A DNA stretch of 64,000 nucleotides from Anarhynchus alexandrinus (lineage: Eukaryota; Chordata; Aves; Charadriiformes; Charadriidae): contig VUYV01000073.1 in the NCBI GenBank assembly GCA_008711295.1, positions 905,484 to 969,483 of the forward strand, written 5' to 3'. The translations under genes and the position numbers were made by a program. How positions within the stretch are numbered: the stretch's first letter is position 1; the number at the start of each line of letters is the position of its first letter. Positions 22,596 to 36,550 of this stretch are shown here, one piece after another. Under the pieces are notes generated by a model. That model saw only the letters and a list, made by a program, of their open reading frames with translations. It did no database searches and had not been told where the DNA came from.

Positions 22596-25500
22596 AGTTC
22601 CATTATTGCTGTTTTCCTTGCGAGGCAGAGCATTGCTCTCTGTCTTGGTTGTTGTTTAAAGCTGCAGCGAGACCCCTGAATTGCCAGCGACTCTATCTCA
22701 TTTGTGTCACCATCGATAGGGAAGAAGAATAGCTTTTAGAAAAACTATTTTTGTTACAGATGTGTAGACGTGAATTTATAGCTTCAATCACGCTTCCAAG
22801 AAGAGCATCTGTGAAAGTGAGATAGTTAGAAAGCTGGATGAAAGAGCTGGCAAGAGGAGTAAAACGTAGTGGGGGGGGACCGCAGGAGGGGGTAACACCT
22901 GAAAACATCCATCGGGAGAAGCGAAGTGGGGGGAGGTGTGCAGCCATCAAACCTCACCAGCCCCTGACCAACTACTGGCTTCTTGCCCACTTCTTTTTTT
23001 TGTTTTTTCTTTTAGATTCGGCATTGCCTGGTGTATTTATTCCCACCCTTATTTACAACAGGCGTTTTTTCTAAGGCTCGGAAGTGAGCGAGCGCTTTTT
23101 CCAGCTCTCTGCTCTCCGTGCCTGCTGGAACATCTGTACGCACACACTTTTCCTGTCTAAAGATAGTTTGAGCTAGCGTGCCCAAAATACAGCTTCAGGC
23201 TTTGGTTTGTTGTTGTCTTAGTAAGCATAAAAATATGTTCTAATATTATGTCACTCTAGTTATGTGTTCCAGCAGCTGCGCTCTGTCTGTGTCCAGTTTT
23301 GTCGGGAACGGCCGTGCTTCCTGGGATTTGTTTTTCCATAGCCCGAGTCCTGGGTCGCTTAGGTTGACCGAGCTTGAGCGTTGCACTCGTTCTGTGAGGA
23401 TGGTCGTTCTTGCCCAGTAGGATAATTCCAGCAGGGTGTTCTGCAGGAATGACGTGACCTCCTTCGGCTGACCTCAGGCTCTGCCAGCAGTGCCATTTGA
23501 ACAGCATCCCTTCCCACCCCCACCGCTTCCCCTGCACGCTCCTGTCCCTGCAAGCCTTGCCGGGGTTGTGCAAAAGCATTCCCTCCCCTTCTCCTGCAGT
23601 GCCAACTCCACGTCAGATATTTGCTCCCCAAATTTCCTGACTTGACTGCTCCCCCTCCCTCCATCCAACACAGATGCAGTGCACTAACCCCTTCTGCGGA
23701 TACGTATGTTCCTGCAGTGTGCATTGCAAAAAATGGAATTTACTTACTGTGGACCTTCCCTTATTTTTATTTCAATTTTATTACATTTAGTTTAATGCAT
23801 TGTAGCCTGTGCCGTGCGGTCATGAGCCGTAATCTTGCCCTCACGTTGTGCATTCCCAGGTAGGAAGCCGGGAAGGTAGCTCTGTGCTGCCCGGGGACCC
23901 AGGGAAGGGAAGCTCCACCAAATGGCAAGTTGTGCTCCAGCTGCAGTTCTGGGTCGGCTGGTGTTTGGAAAGCTGAAACATGCTCAGATGTTTCAGGGCA
24001 GGTTGGCGGCGAAGGTATAGAGGAGGGCAGAAGTGACCGGGATCAGCAAATGTTAGGTGTTCAGGCATTTGTAAATGGATATCATAGTCCACCTATTTGC
24101 GTGGAGATGCTCGGTTTTGCTGAAAAATAAAAAAATTATACTAGGTGCTTTTATACATAAGGCAAAAAAAGTGACATGATCATGCACGGTTGTAAAAGCT
24201 TTTATACCGCCGTAAGTTTGGAAATGTTAAGTGGCAAAGTGGATGAGTTATGTGGGTCATCTCAAGTGAGTGCCTATAAAAAAGAGCTTTGCAGCTCATT
24301 ATCGGGTATTCTCTGTCTAAGGCTTGTTTTATGGAAAGAGAACTTTTGAAACTTTGAAGATTCTGCTTTTTATTGGTGATATTCTTCATCTGTCCTTGGA
24401 GCGGCAAAGGCGGGCTGTCCTCGCTGCAGGAACCCGGCACGCTTGGTCCAATTGAAGGTGGAGGCATCAGAGCTTCCCGAGCAGAGCGGACGGGCGTCCC
24501 CTCGCCGCTGCTGGCCAGTTGGAGCCAGGAGAAGGAGGCAAGAAACCGTACAGCTGGCATCCTGGTTACGGCTCGTAGCGGCTGCCAAAATTAGTTTAAA
24601 ATAGCTTTTACTCAGAGAGCGATATTACAGATTTGTATTTGAGCTATTTGGACTTCACAAGGCTTGGAAACCAACATGCCAAACAGTGCAGCTTGCTGCT
24701 GTTTGGTTTTTTTTATGCAGACTTTCACATCATGAAGGTTTTGTCACATAAATTTCTATTCCAAGCTCTGGGCCACAAGGCGTTCGGTGTGAAGCATGCT
24801 GGTGTTTCACGATTGCATATTTGCCCTTCTTTGGCGTTTGGGTTATCCTCATTGATGTCGCAGTGATGCCCAGAGGCTGAGTAGGTCGGGTCCCCACTGC
24901 ACTACGTGCTGGGTGAATGCGGGGTGACAGCCCCTACCCAGGGAGCCGGCAGCCTGGTTTACTGGTTTCAGATGGCCGCTCAGGAGCATCGGCTGCCGGC
25001 CCAGAGCTTACTAGGGATGGATAAAGCAGGGATGATTCAGGTGAGGCAACGAAATGTGCACTGTAAATATACACACTACAGTCAGGACATCAGTGCTGCC
25101 TTCTTCACCGGAGTCAGCAGATACAAATGCACAGCTCGTTGTGTCAGTGACTCATTATATATTGCAGAGCCTTATGAGCCCTCTCCTACTATTTGGTCTC
25201 TGCCAACACCCATTGCAGTACGACCAGTGTGAAAACAAACTGATAGAAACAGCAATAGCAATTAGAGAGATGTGCTTTCTCCTTTCCAATCGGGAATCCC
25301 ACTGACTTGCCCTTTCTTCCCTGTGCTTTGCGTGCAGCATCCCTGGGTGAAGGATGGGGAATGGTGTCCCTGGATGCCGGGGGGAGGTCGAGCTGTAACA
25401 GTGAAGCGCTGGAAAATTTTTCCGTGTTTATAGTACGCCTTAGTCTGAGGCATGTGCAGGTTGGAAAAGAAAATAGGGAAGCTGGAAAGACAATACAAGA

Positions 25501-28500
25501 AAACAGTTGAAAATTCTCAAGTATGTTTCAAAGCCCATTGGATGCTATTTGTAAATTGTATACGAGGGTGTAAGATGGTTTCTATGGGATGTAGTCTCAG
25601 CTGTCGCTGTGATTCAGTTGTGCCTTTGCCACATAGGACCATTTTGCAGTCCTTGGCAACTGGGGCAGGTAAATCCCTATCCCCCACCTCCCCTCACCAG
25701 GCAGCACGTGTGCTGTGCGCAGCACCAGTGTGGGTACAAGCTGAAGGAAAACTTCATTATGTTTGACAGTGCCTTTTTAGCTGAAGTACTGCCACGATTG
25801 GCATGACAGCAGTGAATCCCAAAATTGGTTGATTGCCGAGAGAGACTTTAAACTGTGAAGACAGACATGAGGAATAAAAAGAATTAAATGCTTAATTAAT
25901 TGGTTTTTACTTCCTATTTCTTGAAGCATGACTATTTTTTCTCTCTCCTGTTTTGTTTACTTTAAGGTGCCATATGTTCCACTTGAAGCTGTATAGAAAT
26001 CTGGTAAAGAAACCCGCACATCAGGGTTAAGAGGGTTCTGAATTACATGATCTACTAGTCAAATATTGGACCTTTTTAACAGGAAAATGTTTTGGGCTAC
26101 CAACATAAAGAGGTTATTTGGCCAATATTCTGTATCCTAATGACAGCACCTGTACAACCGTGCAATTACTCTGGCTCCTGTGGGACTAAAATGAACCTGT
26201 TGCCTTAGCTTTGACTTCTTGTGGCAGAAGTTCTGTCCTGTTTTAATGGATTCCTGATAACGTTTTTCATTAGAATTCTAGTTACGAACGTCAGCATTTC
26301 TTTGGTGTCTCCTTCTGTTAGTTCCTTGCTTCCCACATGCTGTTTTATGTGAAGGTCTTTGAGTTGCTTCAAGGAGTAAAATCCTTCATGGTAATGGAGA
26401 TGCTAACATGCATGACAGTTCTCATCCACCCAAAATGCCAGCAACTGACTTGTAGTTTCTCATATAAACTGATTTTTCACTCAGAAAAGTTTTCACTTAG
26501 AGAAGGTAGCTATTAATTACTTATCTATCCATGTTTCAATATGCCACCATCTCGTTAAATAGCTCCCTTGTCTATTTCTTTCTGAAACTATAAAGCACTC
26601 TTTTCTGCAGAACAAGCTCGATGACATCTTGACACTTCCCTAATGTTTTCAAATCCTAGTGGGTTTGAGTGAATTATTGGATTTATTTGAACTTCAGATT
26701 CAGGGCTTGTAAATATGCACAGATGAAAGCTGAAAAGGTTGACAAAAATGCGCTTGCAGTTGCAAGTGCTAGATTTGGCATAATTATCTTTGGCAACATG
26801 AGCCTCATCAAGTCCAGGAACTCGGATGATCATAAATCTGTTGTGATACTAGTAGTTGTCTTGTATTACGGTAGTTAGTACTACCTCTGCTATTGTTTTT
26901 TTGGACCCTGGGGAAATGCAAAAGAAAGTGCAAGTCTCACCCACAGTGTTTTGGTACTAAGCAAGCCAAACACTGGGAGAAGATCCTTATCTTCGCTTTG
27001 CAGGTGAGCTGGATGTATGAGACCAAGTTGCTGAAGAGGTCTGATGCAAGTGTTAGTCGGTGGGTTCTTACCTTCCAAATGTTAGTCCAGAGCCTTAATG
27101 CAGAACGGCCCTGCTCTCGCGGATCAGTTTTCTTTCCGAACAGCAGTGTTGCTACCCACAAGAGGCCTGGAAAGATGAGTCCACCCAAGCAGGGAAGCTT
27201 TCAGTTATGGCATTGCTAAGGATGATTTCAAGAGCTGATTTCTGATATTTTGATGGTCCAAGGATTTGGAAGATCTGTGAAAGCCTCAACTGTGGTTTTA
27301 TTTTAATGATAGGATTTGTGTAGTGACATTAGAGCTATGTGCATGTAGCCATGAAGCAAAGAGAGCAAATAGATGGCACCTCTTTTGCTACTACTTCTGC
27401 CACTTCACTTTCTGAGTACGATGCTTTAGTTTAAGTGCTCCTACCGTACCACCGTCACCTGGTGAGCACAGTTGTTTGTTATCTGGCTCTGTGCACAGGG
27501 GATGATCGGATCAATAGGTGTTTAGTTTATAAGTTTCACCTACTCATCTTGTTTTCTATTAATCACTTCATCTTTTAATCCTATAAATGTATTGTGCCAT
27601 GCATCTGTCTATTTGGGGAGCTAATTCTGTTGTGGTAGGTACCTATTTCAGGAGCAGCCTAGACAGAGCACAGCATATTCGAGTGCTAGCCTCCGTTAGT
27701 GTCTGTAGTGGGTTGTATCGCTGGTGTTAGCGTCATGTAAGAGTTCAAAAAGGAAAGATGTTATTTGCAGCGTCAACTCATTTAAAGTATTCTGTACGGA
27801 TTTTTCCAAAAGAATAAGCAGACCAAGCACAGTGGGCCCCATGCCAGGGTATGTAATAGCTTTGCACAGCATCAGTTGAAGCTCCAAGTTGGATAAAAGG
27901 CCGCTTTTTATGGGTTTGTTGAGTATTCCTTTAAAAAAAAAAAAAAGGTTTGTGTACAGAAGTAGCAAATTAATTCAGTTCTATCAGAAAGTAGGTCAGT
28001 GACTGACCTCCCCATAGCATGAGGCAGCAGTTTCTAGCAGAAGTGACAGCTCAGCAGCATGAACCCTCGGTGTCTCCAGGAAACTTGTTTTGACAAATGT
28101 AAACACATTATATCCTGTATTCCTCTTACTTATTTATTTTTTTGCTGCTGCATTAGAAACCACAAACTGTCACTCTCCATCCCCTTTCTTCACCCCTTCT
28201 GGTCCCCAAAGGGAAATGCCTTGTAACCTAGCTAATAATTTTTGCAAGGCTGCGTAATGAGTAAGGCGTTCCAGCAGGGTTGGTTTTTTTTTTTTTGACA
28301 GCCGAAGTTGAGCACTGTAAACCAGACTTGACTAAAATCCAAACCAAAGTCTTTCCAATGGTGAGGGAAGTCACTGGGAAGACAGGAACTGGATTAATTT
28401 AGGATCCTTACATCCTGGTCTTGCTTTGCTGTGTGCTGAATGAAATTTTTGCATATACCCACGTGTCTCTTCAACGTTTGTATTGCCAACGTTGGCGTCC

Positions 28501-31500
28501 ACGTTGCTGAACAGACAGCGTATTGAACACATCCTCACTGCCACCCAGCAACTCCTGAAACTGGGATGCTTTTGTAATTTTGGGGGAAGTACCAAAGAGT
28601 TGATCAAGGGGATGGTGGCTCCTTGAACACCCCATAAAGAAAAATTGCCTCAGAGGACACGGGGAGTATGTTCATCTTTTCATTGAGTTGTCTTTATCAG
28701 CAGGTATAAAAGATGGGTTGTACACTACTAGTTAACTACGTTGACTGGTACCTTTCCTGCAGTGATTTCTCGTGTGGGAATCACCGTGGATCAAAAGGTC
28801 AAGCAAGGTTTCCAGCTGCAGTGCTGTAGGTGAGACCTATCTCTGAAAAACTCTCAAGCTGGTTCTTTCTCCTGACTTGTAACCCAGTTGCACACACAAG
28901 GTAACACCACATGGAGTAGACAGGAGGATTTCAGAATGTACGTACCAACATGGTCCGATTTAAACTTTTTTGCTAAAGATGTGATAAAACTTGACATGAT
29001 TTTCATTGTTATTTAGTTACCTTTCTGGCCTGAGGTGGCTCAAAAATGTCCAGAGAGTCATATGGTCATTTACACAAATGCTGTACAAAGAGTGGTTTTT
29101 TGCCATGTGATAGATAAGCCTCCAGAGCCCTTCAGCTGCGCGTTGCCATTTAATGGAATTTTTAAGTTCATTTGTTTGGAAGAATTTCACTACAGTAAAA
29201 GTTGGATGACATTGTCTCAGCCAGAAGTAGAGACTTGATTTGGGAGGATGGGAATATGTTTGTTAGAAACAAAATGCTTCTAGCTTTGGTAAAGGTTTGA
29301 TCTGAGTAGACGCAAGTCAAGCAAGAAATCAGGTGGATTTATTTAACAAAACTGACTATGAGAAGTTGGGGAAGGAGAAAGTCCTATTTCAATGAATTAC
29401 GTGCTTCTGCTATAGGTAATGCTGGCATTGATCATTACACACCGTACAATAGATGTATTGCTAAGAAAGTAATGAAAAATATATTAGTGTATGCAGTGAG
29501 AAAAAATGGTAGAGCAGAGGGATACCCATGTGTATGTGTGTGAGCACACTTGTGGGGGGCGCAGTCAGTGCCCAGTCTGCCTCCTGGGAGGTCCTTGCAC
29601 TTCGTTTTTGATGGAGCGGCCAAGGGGGAATGTGGATGCTGGATTTCAAGTGATTCAAGTCTTCGTAGGGCCACCAAGTGTCTTCTGCTTGAAAGGGCTG
29701 GAAGCGTGAGGCGTGTTCCAGAGAGGCACAGACAAAGATATGATGCCTTTTCCCATGATTTCATGCTTACAGAGATAAGGCTTCATGTTGCTCCCTCTCC
29801 TGCACCGGGGAGGGAGAATCGGGAAGGGAACGGCTTCTTTAGGGCCTGGGCTTTGCTGAGCAAAGCTTGCTGTGTGAAGCTGGTACATGTGGAGTTCCTT
29901 TCAGTTCAAGGTGATTGGAGCATCTCAGCCCCTTCTTCAGGTTTAAGAACTGGAACCATTTTTGAAGCACCCCCTCTTTACCCCCCAAGTGGAAAGCTGC
30001 AAGGTTTCCCCCCACCCCCAAACGCTTGCAGGAGGTCCTGCCAGACTGTCCAGATAAGCCCCTTCCCTGTTTGCTGGTGGGCGGCAGACCTCAGTGTAAC
30101 AGATATGACGCGGTGACCTTTGCAGCGACGTGAAGACGGGCGTAGAGCAGAGACAGGAAAATTGCCCACGGTGTCATTAGTCACTGGTGCCACTTGCCTT
30201 GGGAGAGGAGAGGAGAGGCCCTCTTAAACCCCAGCAGCTCTGAAGCATTGGGGTTAGCGTCCTGTCCTTGCTGGTTGGAAGAGTGGTGTCCAGGGAATAA
30301 GAAAGCTGCAACCCTCCTTCTTTTTTTTTTTTTTATGTCTAGCCAGGGGAGTTTGTTTCACACAGTCTGCATCCCATGCAGGCAGTGACTTATTCGGTAT
30401 ATATATCCAATATATATATTTACCCCTTCGGTTGCATATGTGCATCATCGAGAGAGCAGGACAGTTTCATATATTCCCTTTGGCTTTTGAAGTCTTGGTG
30501 AGGGCTTGCTGGGGCAAATGTCATCTTTATGGCCTTCTAATGCCCTGCAAATAGCAGTGGGAGGGAGTGCAGCTGCAGGGTCGGCCAAGACCCTGCCACC
30601 CTCCCCGTGCCAAAACCTGAGGGGCAGAGTGGAGAGGTGTGATGCAGAGAGGCCACAGGAGCTCCTCGGTCTGCATTTCCGCAATGCTGAACCTTCCTGC
30701 GCTGGCCCTGCGTTGGTTAGAGCAGGCAGAAGCTCACACAAGGGACTTGGCAAGAAAGGCTCTTCTGCTGGTGGGTGGTTTCTTCACACTCACAAGTTGG
30801 ATCCATCAGGAAAAAACTTGACACAAGTAAATAGATACTTTTTCTCAAAAAAAAACCCCAAAAAACCAACTAACCAGAAAACCTCAAGTCCCACTTTCTT
30901 CCTAACAATATTCTTCACAGGGTTAGTGGGGATGTCTCGGGCTTTTTCCATCCCAAAGTAAGAACTCAGGGAGTTCAAGCTCCTTATGTTTTCTTCTATA
31001 CAGCAAAGAAGTAAAAATGCACAGGAGAGATTATATTTGGGCGGTTGAGATAACTTACAGTAAAACTTCAGATTTTATTAGTTTTCCTCCGAGGTGGAGG
31101 AAGATTAGCGATACTTTCTGGGTAGTTACACAGCTGAAGTTTTTGACTTAATAGTTGAATCATCTTTATTTCAACCTCATTGACTCTTGGACTGAATCCA
31201 GTGAAATAATGCATTTCATGTAATGCACTGTAAATATTTACAAATTTTTGTTACTTTTGGGGAGGGCAGTAGGAATTGCCACTTGATTGCTTTTCTAAAT
31301 GTACAGCAATCTAAGTTAATAAAGCATGGATGATATCATTGCAGTCAGCAGCACAAGATAATGTCCATCCTGATGGTAATGACGTAAATGTATTTTGCTT
31401 CCATTAGATCTATCAGAGAGTAATATATGTCATTTGTCAGAGTATCATCTCTGATGATAAGGAAATTCTGTACCGGATGTGTGAGGTGTGAGCAAGCAGA

Positions 31501-34500
31501 GAGTCCATATGAAATTTCATCCCTCCCAATGTTTTGCAGTTCTTTGTGGTTGATGTGATGTGTTTTTGAGTTTTGTAGAGAAATGACGTGGATTGCACTT
31601 GCACCGATGCAGGCATGGGGCAGGTGGATTGGTTCTGCAAATGTACAACATTGCCTCTCTTCAGGACTTAGGAACCACTCGAGGCATCTCTATGTACAAG
31701 TGTTAGGGGAAGAAAAAAAAAAAGAAAATGAATGCCTTGTATTGCCAAGTTAATTTCCTGAATGAATTTCCTCTGCATTCTTGCGCGGTGTGTGCTCTGA
31801 GAGGTGGTGGAGCTTAGGGAGAGGTATGGGAGCACCGGAAGTCCACGTCACTGGTGCACAACATAAAGCGGTGGTTTTTAACTGGTCCACATGAAGCACC
31901 AGAAGGTGCTGAGAGTGCCCGTTTTGCAGTACTGTGCTTTTCTGCCCTGGACTATCGCTAGTGTTTTGATTTCTGCCTGGGGTCGGGCCCACCCTGACTC
32001 CCTTTCTCTTCTGCGTTGGCAGTCTTCCTGTCCTGACCATCAACAAAGCTGGAGGTAAAACCAACCGACCGCTCGGTTTGGTTGCTGGATGGCAGTCCCT
32101 AGCTTACATGGGTGTCACTGCAGAAGTGCAGAGGAATTTAAAGCTCAGAAAGCAAGAAAAACTAAGATAATTTGAAGTTGTTGACACCTCGACCAGATGG
32201 ATGCCTTGGTATCTCCTGCTGGTTTGGTTGTCTCCATCCTTGGCCTTGTTTCTTTACCTCGATTTAGGCTAGTGTGGGGCTAACGTGTTAAGTTAGCATT
32301 GCCACCAAAACACTGCTCATTTCAGCCGAGACCACCTTTGTGTCTATTGCTGGTTCCAGGGTGTAAACGAGACTGATTATTTATCCTGCCCTGAGGAAGA
32401 AGAGGAGGAGTTAAAATTTAAGAGCTGCCACTCATGGGCACGAGTGCTGACTAACACTTACTATCTTGAGTACACGGAAATCAATTTGGACCTTGTCTGA
32501 TGAATGACACCGTTGTTTTTTTTCCATATAAAGCTATACAGAAGAATCGAGAAATAAATGCGTTTGCTTAAGATAACATTGTGTGACAGCTGAGAACAAT
32601 TAAAACTCTTATTTGCAGCTACATTTTTTCCTTCCTTTCTACTGTAGGAGGGTGGTGTCTGCAGCTCTGAGTAGTTGATACAGGGTATTTGTCATTGGTC
32701 TGATCTTATCTAGAACAAGTATCGTGTAAGGTTATTTATTTTACAGCCTTTTCTCCTAGTTTTGCACAACACACAGATCTTGGTAGATGGGAAAAGATTA
32801 TTTTTTTTTTTTCTTACTAGAGTCTTTTTGGCAATAAACACATGCCTAACTGTAAGAGAAAAACTTTCACAACCGAGCTTGTTTTGTGAAGACCAAACAT
32901 TTGTGAAGCTTACAAACCCTCAAACTTTGCATAATGTGCCCATCTCTGGTCTTAAACATGAGGTGGCAGAAGAGGGAAGTGTTACTTTTTTTAACCAACA
33001 GCTTATGACTGTGTCAACACATGACAATTTGTCAAAGCTTGCTGTAGCGGTGCTGTAAATTAATTTTTAGCATCAGTTGTGAGTGGTAAACACTTTGTGC
33101 GGTGTGAACAGCTCTTAGTACAGTGTGAGTTGTCAGCAGCTTGTGAGCTACCCTAAAAGAAAAAAAAAAAAAATGAAGGAGGGAGCGATAAAAGCTCGTT
33201 TACTAGTACAAAATGGATCTGAGTCTGCAAAAATTGGACATGTGGTGGTGTTCTTTTTCTCCTCCGTACCAGTCGGCTCAACCTTGAAAATTTGTTTTTT
33301 CCATTAATGATAATCACCTGCAAAGCTGGGAAATCACAACTCTCCATCCTGTGCACCAAGTAGTGCCTGATAGCAAACAGATTTCTCTGGCTCGTGGCTA
33401 GATGAAGTAGAGCCATCTCTTTACTCTTGGTTTTTGCCTTTGCTTGCTTGCTTTAAAAGCAGAACGTGTCCCACAAGTGCGAGCATGCTCCTTTGCTGAG
33501 GAGTCTCACATAAACAACATAAAATGCCTGGAAAAAAAAAACCAAATAAGATGGCAGCCCGAAGAGAAATGATGGGGGCTGAGTGCTCTCTCTTCCTCGC
33601 CCATCCACTTGCTGTTTCTCCTTGCCGATGCCAACTGCTGTGGTGGAGCTAGCAGTGATGGTTCATACAATAGGAGCTGACGTGATGGAAGAAAATTATT
33701 TGATACGAAAAGCCAGGGAATATGTATTGTAGAAAACAACTTTTCAGATACAAACCTATTTTAACCTGTCACTTTAGCAGAACAAGCAGTAATAACCTCC
33801 CAACCTAACAATGACTGTGAAGTTGAACATTAATTCGCGCAGTCGTTGAATTGCTAACATGTCTACAACTTACAAGTGAACACCCACTCAAGAGAGACAA
33901 AAAAGAAGTCGGTGCCTGGAATTCCTGGCCTTGCTGAAATCACCTAGGTTTTTAGGCGCTAGCGCCGGTATTTCGTCCTGCGTTTCCTGCAAATGTTTTA
34001 ATTAGAACTGGATGAGAAAAACAGCCGCGTGCGTTTGTGCGCTGCTGTGATACGCTCTTCGTGGGGCTTTTTTCTCAAGCGCAGTCGCTCTCGGCTTCAG
34101 CACCCTGAGTGAGGCTTTGGCTGCGCCTTGGAGCTTGTTCCTGTCAGCGGGCAGCACACGTGAAGCCTGGCATGAGAACTTTTATCGAGTCCTACTAAAC
34201 CTACTTTTAACCTGGTTATGGTTTTAAAAAGAAAGATGACTTTATTTGCGTATTTGCTCACAAAGGATTTTGGTTTTATTTCCTTTTCTAGATATAACTG
34301 TCGGTGCTGCTTGTATGAAAGTGCTGAGCCACGCCATCCAGTAAGCTGTCTAGAGCAGCAGTTGGCTTGCTTGGAAATCGCTTCCAGGACTGTGTTGTAA
34401 GTAAGTATTTTTGCAAAAGCAGCGTCAAATGGTTTCTTCAGTTTTGGGGCATTTTTAAGACATTTTGATTGTTCCTTATAATGTCATAGTTTTGCTGTGA

Positions 34501-35236
34501 CATGTAGTAGTCAGTAGCGATGCATGTAGGAACACAAGCACTCCCATGTCTGAAGCGTAGAGCTAAAGCCCTTAACAGGCTCTTTGCTGACTTGCTCCAA
34601 AACTCCCCGGCACAGTACCTGAACACTTCTGAGAACAGGCAGCTGCATATAAGCCTAGAAAGAAATTTGGCGAAATCCGTATCGATCTATTTTATCATTC
34701 ACTCTGTGGCATACATGTTTTTTGAGTGTTCATCCCTGCCTGCATTTTTGCACTTCAGCATTTTAGCTATGCTGGTGTAGCCCTGCTATGTAAATGCTTT
34801 GTGGAGATTTTCATAAACTGTGATCTGCCTAATTCAATTTGAAATAGCCCGTGAATAGCTGCCCTAACCGATCCAGAAAGAGCACTGGTTTGTCTCGTCA
34901 GACATGCTGTGGGGTATGGCTAGGGAACCTCAGTAGGCTGTGAAAGAAGGTGAATTTGAATTTGGTCACCCACATCTCTCTCCGTGATGAGTGCGTGTCC
35001 ATGAAAAAGACCCCATTTCAGGTTACAAGCCAATTGCATTGAGTATGGCATTGAGAACACGTCTGCGCTTAAAATAAATAACATCATCCTAGAAAACTTT
35101 GAGATATACACCAAGAAAACCTCATCGTGCCATTTATACAGTTCCTTTTGAAAGCATAATCCATTTGGGGATGTTTGTGACCTGAAATTGTATAACTTTT
35201 ATTCCTTTTTATATTGCCTTCATTTTTCTGCTGCAG

Positions 35237-35487
35237 ATGATGCAGCTTATAAGAAGTATGATACAAGAAGTATTTATGACTTAAGTGCATTTCCCTTGAA
35301 ACGGCCTCTGATAATACGGTCGCTTCAGAGAGCAAGGGTGGGAGAGTTAGTGACTCAGGGCTCAAATCACTTAGTTAAGCATATTGTACAGGCTGCTCGC
35401 ACTCCTCAGCACCTTGCAAAATATTCCCCACAGGTTACATTTGCTGTACATAAACTAGTTCTAAAATATATATATATATATGCATGC
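35237..35487 (+). other. Open segment after an acceptor-like site, copy A (unrecognised)
   Basis: A good acceptor-like sequence (TTTTTCTGCTGCAG, ending at 35236) precedes a frame open for about 80 codons, which includes AYKKYDTRSIYDLSAF. I recognise no family and see no strong donor. GT follows GCAAGG near 35338, but the match is weak. The same segment recurs in copy B with an unchanged frame, which says nothing about selection because the copies are nearly identical throughout. Chance is the likeliest explanation. Confidence 0.12.
35466..35481. repeat. (AT)n microsatellite, copy A
   Basis: Alternating AT tract with the same length in copy B (37553-37568). Identical microsatellite length is further evidence that the two copies are very recent or allelic. 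Confidence 0.9.
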
Positions 35488-35970
35488 TAATTCCATCACA
35501 AAATCCTTCGAACCCGGTGGTAAAGCAGTTGAGTCAGTCTTTCGGAATAGATTTCTTGTTTGTGGGTCTTTCTTCTGTGCTGTCAGCTGGCACACTTGGG
35601 TCACTCTCCAGGTGAGGTTGTGCTGGACAAAAATCCTTGGCTCAGCTCTGCCAGCAGTTATCTGCCAGATGCACTGATTGTCATTTCATCCTTCAGGGGT
35701 GCTCAGCCTGATTCTGTGTGGGTGGATGTGAATGAGATGAAAAAAGGATCCGGTTGTTGTCGGTGATGGGACACCTCAGCTATGGCAAATGGGCAAACAA
35801 GAGTGAGGGAATTGCTTGGAGCAAAGTAGGACTTATATAAGTCTTAAGTTCTAAGAAAGTTTTCTAATTAGAAATTTAGAACAAGACAAAACATTTGTTT
35901 TCAGCATCCTGCCTGTAAATGGTTTGTCTGCTTCTGGAATTTATGTCCTGACCCAAGCTGCCGTTGCTTT

Positions 35971-36550
35971 CATAGAATCGTAGAATCATTTAGGTTGGAA
36001 AAGACCTTTAAGATCATCGAGTCCAACTGTAAACCTAACACTGCAAAAGCCACCGCTAAACCATGTCCCCAAGTGCCATATCTACACGTCTTTTAAATAC
36101 CCCCAGGGATGGTGACTCAACCACTTCCCTGGGCAGCCTGTTCCAATGCTTGACAACCATTTCGGTGAAGAAGTTTTTCCTAATATTCAATCTGAACCTC
36201 CCCTGGCGTAACTTGAGGCCATTTCCTCTTGTCCTATCTCTTGTTACCTGGGAGAAGAGACTGACCCCACCTCACTACACCCTCCTTTCAGGTAGTTGTA
36301 GAGATTGATAGGGTCTCCCCTGAGCCTCCTTTTCTCCAGGCTAAACAACCCCAGTTCCCTCAGCCACTCCTCATAAGACTTGTGCTCTAGACCCTTCACC
36401 AGCTTCATTGCCCTTCTCTGGACATGCTCCAGCACTTCAATGTCTTTCTTGTAGTGAGGGGCCCAAAACTGAATACAGTATTTGAGTTGTGGCCTCACCA
36501 GCACCGAGTACAGGGGGATGATCACATCCCTAGTCCTGCTGGCCACGCTT
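35971..36550 (-). mobile_element. CR1 LINE, minus strand, in copy A
   Basis: Starts with the reverse-complemented 3' tail (CATAGAATCGTAGAATCATT, then TTAGGTTGGAAAAGACCTTT) and runs back through the end of ORF2. The minus-strand translation includes [20 protein letters not shown] and [20 protein letters not shown], the well-known C-terminal part of the CR1 reverse-transcriptase protein. The similarity stops abruptly near 36550, which is the 5' truncation point. Upstream catalytic domains are absent, so the element is dead. Confidence 0.95.

Larger units (their letters stand above)
19951..34702. other. Long unique non-coding stretch
   Basis: Apart from the low-complexity tracts listed separately, I recognise no transposon, gene or RNA in these roughly 14.7 kb. 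The longest open frame (29550-30116, plus, 188 codons) has no recognisable domain and overlaps open frames in other phases. A-runs occur near 27931-27945, and T-runs near 28286 and 30324. The stretch at about 31190-31450 is AT-rich with few low-complexity words and could be a conserved non-coding element. Confidence 0.5.

Noticed and set aside
29550..30116. 188-codon open frame on the plus strand
   Set aside because: No recognisable domain, overlapping open frames in other phases, and no convincing splice context. Expected by chance in a 64-kb window.
30506..30961. 151-codon open frame on the plus strand
   Set aside because: Overlaps open frames on both strands, and its end runs through A-rich low-complexity DNA. 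No domain seen.
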